11,802 nt of DNA from JAGLTN01 sp023135255 (lineage in GTDB: Bacteria > Planctomycetota > Phycisphaerae > Sedimentisphaerales > Anaerobacaceae): NCBI GenBank assembly GCA_030639495.1, contig DAOWCP010000080.1:1-11802 (forward strand), written 5' to 3'. Under the pieces are notes generated by a model, which ran no database searches, had not been told where the DNA came from, and saw only the letters and a list, made by a program, of their open reading frames with translations. Made by a program: the position numbers and the translations under genes. Within the stretch, counting starts at the first letter, position 1, and every line of letters begins with the position of its first letter. Shown here in pieces: positions 6,425-11,802 of the stretch.

Positions 6425-7495
6425 TTAATTTTCGACATATGTCACTTTTCTGAAAAATTTAGCCAAATTTTCTGTGTTATTGTTTTGAGGCAACCCGGTT
6501 TCAATTTTGACTTCACTTGTAAGGTCGCTTAATTGTGTTATCCCTTTTTTGTAATCAAAATAATAAACCCCTGTTGTGTGCGTATTGCACTGGATTTGAT
6601 AATTCTGCTTATCCCAGCCGTCCTTGTAATCAACTGATGACGTTACTGTCGAATCTACAGCTATCTTCATGCACTCGATTCCGTTAACAGTGCAATAACC
6701 TTCAAATTTAAAAGTGATTTTATTCGCCTTATTTTTTTCGTCTTCCACTTGCCAGCTTTGCCCCTGCTTTATTTCATGATCTGGGAATATAAGATTTGAT
6801 GAAGTCGAAGATTCTTTTTTGATTGTTGAGCAGAATCCTTTACCGCCTCCGTCAATTTCAATCGCATCAGCAGAGATAATCTTGCCGTTCGGATAACATA
6901 ATACCTTGCTGCTGGAAATAGTAAGCCTGCCTTCTGGTTGCAGGCTTGTTTTACCATCACTGATTTGTTTCTGTACGATAGTCGAGATTTTTGTATCCGC
7001 ATCCACATCTTTAGTCTCATGGCTGAATGTCCCAAGGTCAAGCCACTCTTTAGGCTCAGCATTTTTTAAATCGCTTGCGATAAGATATGAACTGATCTGC
7101 AATTTCTCATCTTTTTGAAATTTGTAGATACCCCTAATAGAAGTAGGCCCTGTTTTTATATCTGCTATTTCCATTTTAATATCAGGAGGAGGGAATTCGA
7201 GCAGCTTAATAGCCCTTAGTGAAAGCCCTTCAATCAATTCTTCCTGCAGCTGTCCCATGTTTTCTTCCTGATTGATATGTTTAGTTATTTTTTTAACCTC
7301 AACCAAAATCAGCTTATCGTCCAAAGCTTTATCCTCTTGATCCTCAGGTAATTTCCTTTCAGCTCTTATTGGCTGCATGCAACCGGAAGTTATTTTGTGA
7401 TTTTTAACTTTTCCCCGCCCAAAATAAACAACACCCCAGCCGAGAATAACAACACAAATAATAAACCCCATAATTTTAGTTCTGCTATTTCTCAT
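6425..7495 (-). CDS. Membrane-anchored protein of unknown function, first gene of the RiPP block
   Basis: The protein has 356 residues. Residues 9-25 (MGFIICVVILGWGVVYF) form a single N-terminal transmembrane anchor after a basic start (MRNSRTK), so the rest (about 330 residues) should lie outside the cytoplasmic membrane. The exported part is a mix of charged helix (about 45-95) and beta-rich sequence. The block LIFPDHEIKQGQSWQVEDE (234-252) followed by FKFEGYCTVNGIECMKIAVDS and GVYYFDYKKGITQLSD resembles the 'pro.pv..GdtW...G..ca.i....G....d...G' pattern of beta-barrel-like extracytoplasmic proteins annotated only as DUFs (a DUF6263-like resemblance, from memory). No catalytic motif is visible. 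It ends 39 bp before the precursor gene with no terminator between them, so the two are probably co-transcribed. Possible roles are self-protection, peptide maturation outside the membrane, or no role in the cluster. A GGGAAAG Shine-Dalgarno precedes the ATG at 7495. Confidence 0.75.
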   Translation of the reverse strand: MRNSRTKIMGFIICVVILGWGVVYFGRGKVKNHKITSGCMQPIRAERKLPEDQEDKALDDKLILVEVKKITKHINQEENMGQLQEELIEGLSLRAIKLLEFPPPDIKMEIADIKTGPTSIRGIYKFQKDEKLQISSYLIASDLKNAEPKEWLDLGTFSHETKDVDADTKISTIVQKQISDGKTSLQPEGRLTISSSKVLCYPNGKIISADAIEIDGGGKGFCSTIKKESSTSSNLIFPDHEIKQGQSWQVEDEKNKANKITFKFEGYCTVNGIECMKIAVDSTVTSSVDYKDGWDKQNYQIQCNTHTTGVYYFDYKKGITQLSDLTSEVKIETGLPQNNNTENLAKFFRKVTYVEN

Positions 7496-7655
7496 TTTAA
7501 AACTTTCCCAGAGACAAACTTCTGTTACCCGTATTTTTCGTTTCTGATTTCATATTAAAAACAAGCGAAGAAATTGCAATTAAACGAAAATTAAAAGTTT
7601 TAAAGACTGGCGAATTGAAATGATTCTTTCAAAAATAATAAAAAATTCATGAGTT

Positions 7656-7664
7656 ATTATACCA
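7656..7664 (-). promoter_or_regulatory. Putative extended -10 promoter of the RiPP block
   Basis: On the minus strand the sequence reads TGGTATAAT, a perfect -10 hexamer (7661-7656) with the TGn extension. No TTGACA-like -35 element lies 16-18 bp upstream, as is common for extended -10 or activator-dependent promoters. Transcription would start near 7649, giving a leader of about 150 nt before the ATG at 7495. Confidence 0.4.
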
Positions 7665-7684
7665 ATCCCAATTAATTTTTTCGC

Positions 7685-7736
7685 TTTATCCGCGGGTAAA
7701 TAACTCAAAGATAAGAAGTTATGGATTTATTCGCGG
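7685..7736. repeat. Pair of 11-bp direct repeats upstream of the RiPP promoter
   Basis: TTTATCCGCGG (7685-7695) and TTTATTCGCGG (7726-7736) differ at one base and start 41 bp apart, close to four helical turns. Their centres lie about 41 and 82 bp upstream of the inferred transcription start, positions typical of activator sites. The regulator is unknown. Confidence 0.35.
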
Positions 7737-7778
7737 AAATTTATTACCATGAATGGTATTAGAAGTGTTTATTGATGC

Positions 7779-7817
7779 AAAAAAAACAGCCGACAGTTTT
7801 TGAATCTATCGGCTGTT
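7779..7817 (-). terminator. Intrinsic terminator of the PEPCK gene
   Basis: On the minus strand AACAGCCGATAG (7817-7806) pairs with CTGTCGGCTGTT (7796-7785) over 12 bp with one U-G wobble, around a 9-nt loop. A run of eight T residues (7786-7779) overlaps and follows the stem. It starts 22 bp after the PEPCK stop codon, so it separates PEPCK transcription from the downstream RiPP block. Confidence 0.85.
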
Positions 7818-7838
7818 AGTTATTGCTCAAAATTAAGA

Positions 7839-9707
7839 TCAGGCAAACTGTGATGGTTTAATGTAATCGCCATATTTTGCCTGTGCATCTTTTAGCCTTG
7901 CTTTGATGGTAACGAAAGTCTCGAATACCAGCTTTGGTGTGTCAGCATTTCCTTTATATATCTTTTCAATACGATCTATCTTTGCCAGTTGTTCTGGAAT
8001 ACGAGTCATAAACTGCTCTTCGTAATCAGCCTGTGTGTATTCTTTATTCAGACTATCTTTGAACAGCTTAGCGAGGTCGTCATATTTTGGTATCCAACCA
8101 GTTGGTGTCAGGATTGCGTCAACGTCGCCGTTAACTCTTAGCTCTGCCCAGAGAATCCAGATTTTTTTGTCAAGCATGCCGTTAAGGTATTCGCCATCTT
8201 TGCCGCGAAGGAAATAGTTAACTGAGAATATCGGTGCAGGATTTTCAATGTCATTAGCGAAGTCCAGGTTGTTCTGGATATATTGACCCTTCGGCAATGC
8301 CAGGAAGTCCATATTGGCCATGATGTTGAAAGCTCTAACGCCTTCTTTGCCTAGTGTAGCAGCTGTTGTTTCTGACTCAATTGAAGCGCCTTTAGCAACG
8401 ATACCTTCTGTCCAGTCCAAAGCCTGCTCAACTGGCACCCACGTGTCACTGTCTCTGCCGCCGTAGATGATACCGCCGACTTCAACACCATCTGAGTCGT
8501 CAGCTTTTGGATCACGGTTTACAAGTTCTGAAATGTTCAGGCAGTAACGAGCGTTCTTGTGTGAAGGCGTAATCTCATTGCCCTTAGCATCTTTGTTGCC
8601 AGCCTGCCATTGACCAGAATGGTTAACGCCGTCAGTAGGAATATCCTCTTCCATGCCCAACCAATAAGGCTTACCATCTTTGATGAGAATATTTGAGAAG
8701 ATAACCTCTCCTGGGTTGGTCAAAGCTTTGAAAATTTCTGGATCGCCATCAGCATTAACATCGCGGATAATTCCGAATACACCCTTTTCAACGTTAACAC
8801 ATTTGATTTTGCCGTCTATTTTACGCAGATAAGCAATGTCGTCGCCGACAATTGTCTGACCTGGTATCATCGCAGTTGATGTCTTGCCGCAAGCTGATGG
8901 GAAAGCGCCTGTGAAATAAGTAACTCTACCATTTGGTCCGTGTGCACCCATAATAAACATGTGCTCAGCAAGCCAATCTTCCTTAGAAGCTTTATTGATC
9001 GCAAGCCTCAATGCAAGCTTTTTCAGACCAACAGTGTTACCAGCATACTGGGTGTTTGTGCTGTAAACGATGTCTTCTTCAACATCCATATAGATACGAC
9101 GTTTATCAACATTTTTACTTACGCCGCCTTCAAGCTCACCTTCTGTGTGCAGAAATCTGAAGAAACTACCACCTGAGCCGACTTTTTTGAACTGCTCATA
9201 GCCCCAGCGGTAAAGAATGCTCTCACTATGAGCAACATAAGGCGAATCAGTGATCTGTGCACATGAAATTGAAAAATCAGAATTGGTAGGCCCAAGACAG
9301 AAGAATGCGATGAGCATTTCTCTACCGACCATTGAATCCTTGAAAAAGCCATTCAATTCCTTTAGGCCTTCGGTTTTTTCAATATGTTTAAGTACCGGCT
9401 CCAGCTTGGAACCTTTAGTCAGCAGGTACTTGGTGACAGCTGGGTCACGAGCCTGGTCAAAATAGCTGTCGAAGTGATATGTGTGACCTTTAATATTAAG
9501 CTTTGTCTCTTCGCCGTTCTTTGTTGCGAGATCGCGAATATATTGTATGTCTTCAGGCTTGTCTGTGCAGACAAATACAGAAGCTGGATTTGTCAATTCA
9601 ATTGCGTCAGCAACAAAGTCGAAAAGTTTCTCATTGTCCAGGGCAATGAGTTTCTCGTAGTTCTGCTGCGACATCTTCTTTTTCAAAATCTCTTTTGCGT
9701 TAGCCAT
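7839..9707 (-). CDS. pckG: Phosphoenolpyruvate carboxykinase (GTP)
   Basis: The enzyme converts oxaloacetate and GTP to phosphoenolpyruvate, CO2 and GDP in the cytoplasm, linking the TCA cycle and gluconeogenesis, or runs in reverse during fermentation. Motifs, numbered from the upstream ATG at 9716, are: the region GREMLIAFFCLGP (131-143); the substrate segment QYAGNTVGLKKLALRLAI (223-240) with its paired lysines; the metal-ligand His252 in WLAEHM; the P-loop PSACGKTST (273-281) containing the reactive Cys; and the kinase-2 motif GDDIAYLR (291-298). The guanine-binding stretch (499-525) reads VNYFLRGKDGEYLNG...ILWAE rather than the animal-type WPGFGENSRVL. I recall this as the variant of archaeal and some bacterial GTP enzymes. 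Full length is normal for the family. I prefer the ATG at 9707 (622 aa) because AAGGAGG (9725-9719) is 11 nt away from it but only 2 nt from the ATG at 9716. Confidence 0.95.
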   Translation of the reverse strand: MANAKEILKKKMSQQNYEKLIALDNEKLFDFVADAIELTNPASVFVCTDKPEDIQYIRDLATKNGEETKLNIKGHTYHFDSYFDQARDPAVTKYLLTKGSKLEPVLKHIEKTEGLKELNGFFKDSMVGREMLIAFFCLGPTNSDFSISCAQITDSPYVAHSESILYRWGYEQFKKVGSGGSFFRFLHTEGELEGGVSKNVDKRRIYMDVEEDIVYSTNTQYAGNTVGLKKLALRLAINKASKEDWLAEHMFIMGAHGPNGRVTYFTGAFPSACGKTSTAMIPGQTIVGDDIAYLRKIDGKIKCVNVEKGVFGIIRDVNADGDPEIFKALTNPGEVIFSNILIKDGKPYWLGMEEDIPTDGVNHSGQWQAGNKDAKGNEITPSHKNARYCLNISELVNRDPKADDSDGVEVGGIIYGGRDSDTWVPVEQALDWTEGIVAKGASIESETTAATLGKEGVRAFNIMANMDFLALPKGQYIQNNLDFANDIENPAPIFSVNYFLRGKDGEYLNGMLDKKIWILWAELRVNGDVDAILTPTGWIPKYDDLAKLFKDSLNKEYTQADYEEQFMTRIPEQLAKIDRIEKIYKGNADTPKLVFETFVTIKARLKDAQAKYGDYIKPSQFA

Positions 9708-9755
9708 TTTGGGCATAGCCTCCTTTTTTTATGGTTAACAGTTACCTCTACACAT

Positions 9756-9782
9756 AAAAAATAATGGCCCGGTGCCATTATT
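9756..9782 (-). terminator. Terminator-like hairpin in the PEPCK 5' leader (possible attenuator)
   Basis: The arms AATAATGGC and GCCATTATT (9 bp, perfect) surround a 5-nt loop, and on the minus strand the stem runs straight into six T residues (9761-9756). It lies between the candidate promoter and the start codon, about 49 nt before the ATG at 9707. This position suits a premature terminator or a mRNA-stabilising 5' hairpin. The stem is AU-rich, so termination may be weak. Confidence 0.45.
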
Positions 9783-9831
9783 CGTTTTCCTTATAGTGCT
9801 GCCTGGGATTTAACTACTCCAAAGCCCAGCT

Positions 9832-9859
9832 ATTATATTTAAACAAAGGATTTAATCAA
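9832..9859 (-). promoter_or_regulatory. Putative sigma70-type promoter of the PEPCK gene
   Basis: On the minus strand TTGATT (9859-9854), a 16-bp spacer and a perfect TATAAT (9837-9832) are seen. Transcription would start near 9825, leaving a leader of about 118 nt before the ATG at 9707. That leader also has a CTGGG/CCCAG pairing near 9803-9829, just before the terminator-like hairpin. Confidence 0.55.
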
Positions 9860-9938
9860 CCAGAACTTTCAAAAAAATAGATGCCAACTTTAAATAAACA
9901 GCAAAAGCCCGATTTGTACTATAAGAGTAACTTATCTC

Positions 9939-9958
9939 AAAGCTGATTTTCCAGCTTT
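9939..9958. repeat. Small inverted repeat, 7-bp stem
   Basis: AAAGCTG (9939-9945) and CAGCTTT (9952-9958) surround a 6-nt loop, followed by two more T residues on the plus strand. No plus-strand gene lies upstream in this window for it to terminate, so its role is open. It may be chance in AT-rich DNA. Confidence 0.3.
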
Positions 9959-10177
9959 TTGAATCATACCGCGTGGTTTTTTATTGTTAAATCCATTGCG
10001 AACGGAGTGCTTTAATTAAAAAAAACATGCGAAAATTTTTATTTCACAGACTGATTTAATGATTTTTTAAAGCCGATCTTTATCGCCAGATGGAGATAAG
10101 AAAAATAAAATACAGGATTATTTTTGTAATAAACTTACCCTTGCGGTTACTATTGGTATAGAAAGCAGAGACTTTGG

Positions 10178-10705
10178 ATGCAAATAGGAATGCAGGAAAA
10201 AATATTCAAACGATGGCTTAATGACTACAGTAAGCTGATATTCAAAGTAGTTAGAACTTACGCTGTTTCGCCACAGGATCAGGACGATTTATTTCAGGAA
10301 ATACTGATCCAGCTTTACTTGGCGATACCGGGCTTTCGTGGCGATGCAAAGGAGACGACGTGGATTTACCGAGTATCGCTCAATACTGCATTGACGTGGA
10401 ACCGAAATGAGAAAAGGAAAAGAAAAAAGTTCAAAACTAATGTTCTGGATATCCAGGATCTGGCCAGCAACAGCAACGATAACAACGATTTATCACAAAA
10501 CCAGCAGATACTTAACGACGTGTATGACGCTATGCGGAAATTATCTAAATCTGACAGTTCTATAATCCTCTTATATCTTGATGGGTTAAGCTACGATCAG
10601 ATTTCAGAGGTTATTGGCATATCGAAAATAAATGTTGGTGTTAGGTTGAATAGAGCCAAGAAAAAACTGGCTCAGTTATTGAAAGGGCTTATCGATGACT
10701 TTTGA
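10178..10705 (+). CDS. ECF-family RNA polymerase sigma factor
   Basis: The protein has 175 residues in the two-domain layout of extracytoplasmic-function sigma factors. Region 2 (about 14-80) contains the core-binding and -10 recognition segment, with DQDDLFQEILIQLYLAIPGF (34-53) and TTWIYRVSLNTAL. A variable linker rich in Asn and Asp (95-110) follows. Region 4 (about 113-172) has the helix-turn-helix GLSYDQISEVIGISKINVGV (136-155), ending in RLNRAKKKL. It would direct RNA polymerase to its own set of promoters; the target genes cannot be told from here. Its last 11 bp overlap the next gene, which suggests tight co-expression with that membrane protein. The start codon is moderately certain. 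Met1 at 10178 has only a weak GCAGAG upstream, and Met5 at 10190 is possible without loss of the domain. Confidence 0.9.
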   Translation: MQIGMQEKIFKRWLNDYSKLIFKVVRTYAVSPQDQDDLFQEILIQLYLAIPGFRGDAKETTWIYRVSLNTALTWNRNEKRKRKKFKTNVLDIQDLASNSNDNNDLSQNQQILNDVYDAMRKLSKSDSSIILLYLDGLSYDQISEVIGISKINVGVRLNRAKKKLAQLLKGLIDDF

Positions 10706-11321
10706 TGAATTACAAAAAAATTGGCAATCCCAGCCAGGCAATTTCACGTTGACTATTGACTCAGATATTCTGTTTAAGCAAGTTGAAAGAAATAAAAGAA
10801 GTTTTGAGTCATCTATTCTTTGCCGTGATTTCATAGAAGTTACCATAGCAATAATTCTGTTTTTATTCTTTGCATATATAGGATTTGAATTAAAGCTTTG
10901 GCCCGCTTTTTTATTAGCATTAATTTCTTTGTGGATTGCAGGCTTTATGGTTACTGACCGTCTAATCCAAAAAAGAAGACAGCCAAAAATCACTGAAATA
11001 TTAACCGATTGTACCAAAGCTTTGCTGTATCAGGTTAATCATCAAATCTGGCTTTTAAAGAACGTGACATGGTGGTATTTATTGCCGCCTGGTATTGGCA
11101 TTGCTGTTTTTATGGGTTACATAGCTTTTGAAGAAGTTAGCAGAGATGGTATTAGTGGGTCGATTGGTTGGTTATCATTTATTTCAGGATATCTTATTTT
11201 CTGCTTCTTTTTCTTTTGGGGTGTGTATTGGTTAAACCAAAGAGCTGTTCGTAAGGAACTGTTACCACGTAAGCAGGAGCTTGAGCAGATTCTTAAAAGC
11301 TTAAAAAGTGATGAAGCATAG
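10695..11321 (+). CDS. Four-helix membrane protein, candidate regulator of the ECF sigma factor
   Basis: The protein has 208 residues. A cytoplasmic N-terminal stretch (1-45) opens MTFDELQKNWQSQ, a start I recall from proteins encoded next to ECF sigma factors. Four hydrophobic segments follow (about 46-64, 68-87, 125-145, 157-180) and then a charged C-terminal helix (183-206, RKELLPRKQELEQIL). The ATG lies inside the sigma gene in another frame (11-bp overlap), with AAAGGG 7 nt upstream, so the two are translationally coupled. The arrangement is that of a sigma/anti-sigma pair. However, no zinc-binding anti-sigma motif (HxxxCxxC) is present, so the anti-sigma role is inferred from position alone. 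It could equally be an output or sensory membrane protein. Confidence 0.75.
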   Translation: MTFDELQKNWQSQPGNFTLTIDSDILFKQVERNKRSFESSILCRDFIEVTIAIILFLFFAYIGFELKLWPAFLLALISLWIAGFMVTDRLIQKRRQPKITEILTDCTKALLYQVNHQIWLLKNVTWWYLLPPGIGIAVFMGYIAFEEVSRDGISGSIGWLSFISGYLIFCFFFFWGVYWLNQRAVRKELLPRKQELEQILKSLKSDEA

Positions 11322-11332
11322 TTTAACGGTTT

Positions 11333-11802
11333 TTATTTAAAAGGGGTTAACTTGCCGTTATTTTTTATTAGTCTGTCGAGGCTTAGCAAATTCAGCATTA
11401 GAAATCTTGGTTGGTGGAAGTTGCCTTTGCGGTATGTACTGAATTCAGGCCTTTTTAGGTCATTGCCTTGTCTGTCGACTGCTTGTCTCCAGACGCCATG
11501 CTCTGGTTTTGGCATTGTTCGCAGTATAAATTCAAAAGTCTTATTGTAGTAATCTGCCGTCCAGTCGGCTCCGGTGTACTCTAAAATTGTTAAACAGCCG
11601 ATCAATATCTCGGTATGAGCCCACATGGTTTTCATCTCGTAATTTTGACCCTTAGGAGAACCTTCTCTGTCAATCGCGAAATAATGTTCGCTGCCGATTC
11701 CGCCATACTTTTTATCCCAGCTTTTGTCTAATAAAGTTCTAAGTCTGCTACTGACTTTATCAAACAGCTGTTTATCCTTTTTCCTGATTGCCTCGTATAG
11801 CA
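11333..11802 (-). CDS. AGE-family carbohydrate epimerase (C-terminal part, cut by window edge)
   Basis: An open frame of 155 codons enters from the right edge and stops at 11333; the N-terminal part lies outside the window. The sequence WDKKYGGIG, then MKTMWAHTEILIGCL, the segment YYNKTFEFI and HGVWRQAVDRQGN, and finally KGNFHQPRFLMLNL match the end of the N-acylglucosamine 2-epimerase / cellobiose 2-epimerase (alpha/alpha)6-barrel family. There the late His (in MWAHTE) and the terminal H-x-x-R pair sit in the active site. Such enzymes epimerise the C2 position of free sugars such as N-acetylglucosamine, mannose, or beta-1,4 disaccharides; the substrate cannot be told from this part. It converges on the sigma-factor operon with an 11-bp gap and no clear terminator between. 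An internal ATG at 11635 is not the true start, because the homologous sequence continues upstream of it. Confidence 0.75.
   Translation of the reverse strand, partial: LYEAIRKKDKQLFDKVSSRLRTLLDKSWDKKYGGIGSEHYFAIDREGSPKGQNYEMKTMWAHTEILIGCLTILEYTGADWTADYYNKTFEFILRTMPKPEHGVWRQAVDRQGNDLKRPEFSTYRKGNFHQPRFLMLNLLSLDRLIKNNGKLTPFK

Larger units (their letters stand above)
7496..7838. other. Intergenic regulatory region between PEPCK gene and RiPP block
   Basis: This 343-bp gap is very AT-rich and I find no coding frame in it. It holds the PEPCK terminator (7779-7817), a candidate extended -10 promoter for the RiPP block (7656-7664), two near-identical 11-bp repeats (7685-7695 and 7726-7736), and a short palindrome, TACCAT-GA-ATGGTA, at 7745-7758 that could be an operator. 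The stretch 7496-7655 would be the untranslated leader of the RiPP transcript; I see no recognisable riboswitch in it. Confidence 0.5.
9708..10177. other. Intergenic region between divergent PEPCK and sigma-factor genes
   Basis: This stretch of about 470 bp contains no supported gene. The PEPCK side holds its leader, a terminator-like hairpin (9756-9782) and a promoter (9832-9859). A further small stem-loop lies at 9939-9958. The rest, up to the sigma-factor start, is AT-rich. I could not identify a convincing promoter for the plus-strand operon; TATAGA at 10157-10162 is too close to the ATG to be persuasive. Confidence 0.5.

Noticed and set aside
9384..9764. 126-codon plus-strand frame over the PEPCK start
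   Set aside because: It is antisense to the conserved N-terminal PEPCK sequence and its ribosome-binding site.
10676..11017. 113-codon minus-strand frame
   Set aside because: It is antisense to the sigma-factor end and the membrane-protein gene, which are supported by overlap, Shine-Dalgarno and domain content.
1..11802. tRNA, rRNA, CRISPR array, insertion sequence or attachment site
   Set aside because: I saw no cloverleaf, no regularly spaced repeats, no transposase or integrase frame and no terminal inverted repeats with target duplications.

Overview
This window looks like AT-rich bacterial chromosome. The secreted parallel beta-helix protein, the AGE-family carbohydrate epimerase, the ECF sigma factor paired with a membrane protein, and the archaeal-like GTP-dependent PEP carboxykinase together would fit a polysaccharide-degrading planctomycete of the Phycisphaerae or Sedimentisphaerales type. 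That assignment is an inference from gene flavour only; there is no rRNA or marker gene to fix it.

Layout. (1) Bases 1-1118, minus: N-terminal part of a secreted right-handed beta-helix protein, cut by the window edge, with its own promoter. (2) Bases 1231-7495, minus: a compact gene block that reads as a radical-SAM RiPP (ribosomally made, post-translationally modified peptide) locus. In transcription order it holds a membrane-anchored protein of unknown function (7495-6425), an easily missed 59-residue Cys-rich precursor peptide (6385-6206), a PqqD-like peptide-recognition protein (6172-5804), a B12-binding radical SAM enzyme (5807-4497), a radical SAM/SPASM enzyme with its own N-terminal PqqD-like domain (4482-3019), and an ABC exporter without a peptidase domain (3015-1231). 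Gaps are 39 bp or less throughout, and one junction is an ATGA overlap. (3) Bases 7496-7838: a regulatory gap with an extended -10 promoter for the RiPP block, an upstream pair of direct repeats and the PEPCK terminator. (4) Bases 7839-9707, minus: GTP-dependent PEP carboxykinase, with a sigma70-like promoter and a leader containing a terminator-like hairpin. (5) Bases 10178-11321, plus: ECF sigma factor overlapping a four-helix membrane protein that may be its regulator. (6) Bases 11333-11802, minus: C-terminal part of an AGE-family epimerase, cut by the window edge.

How the cluster would work (inference): the precursor has a polar N-terminal leader, a C-x3-C-x3-C block and a hydrophobic C-terminal segment. 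This is the layout of sactipeptides such as thuricin CD. The PqqD-like protein and the fused PqqD domain would deliver the leader to the two radical SAM enzymes. The SPASM enzyme is the candidate for thioether crosslinking and the B12 enzyme for a second change such as C-methylation. The ABC protein would export the product. Leader removal needs a protease not seen here. A perfect 12-bp inverted repeat just after the precursor gene holds the first enzyme gene's start codon in its loop and its possible Shine-Dalgarno sequence in its stem, which suggests expression control between peptide and enzymes.
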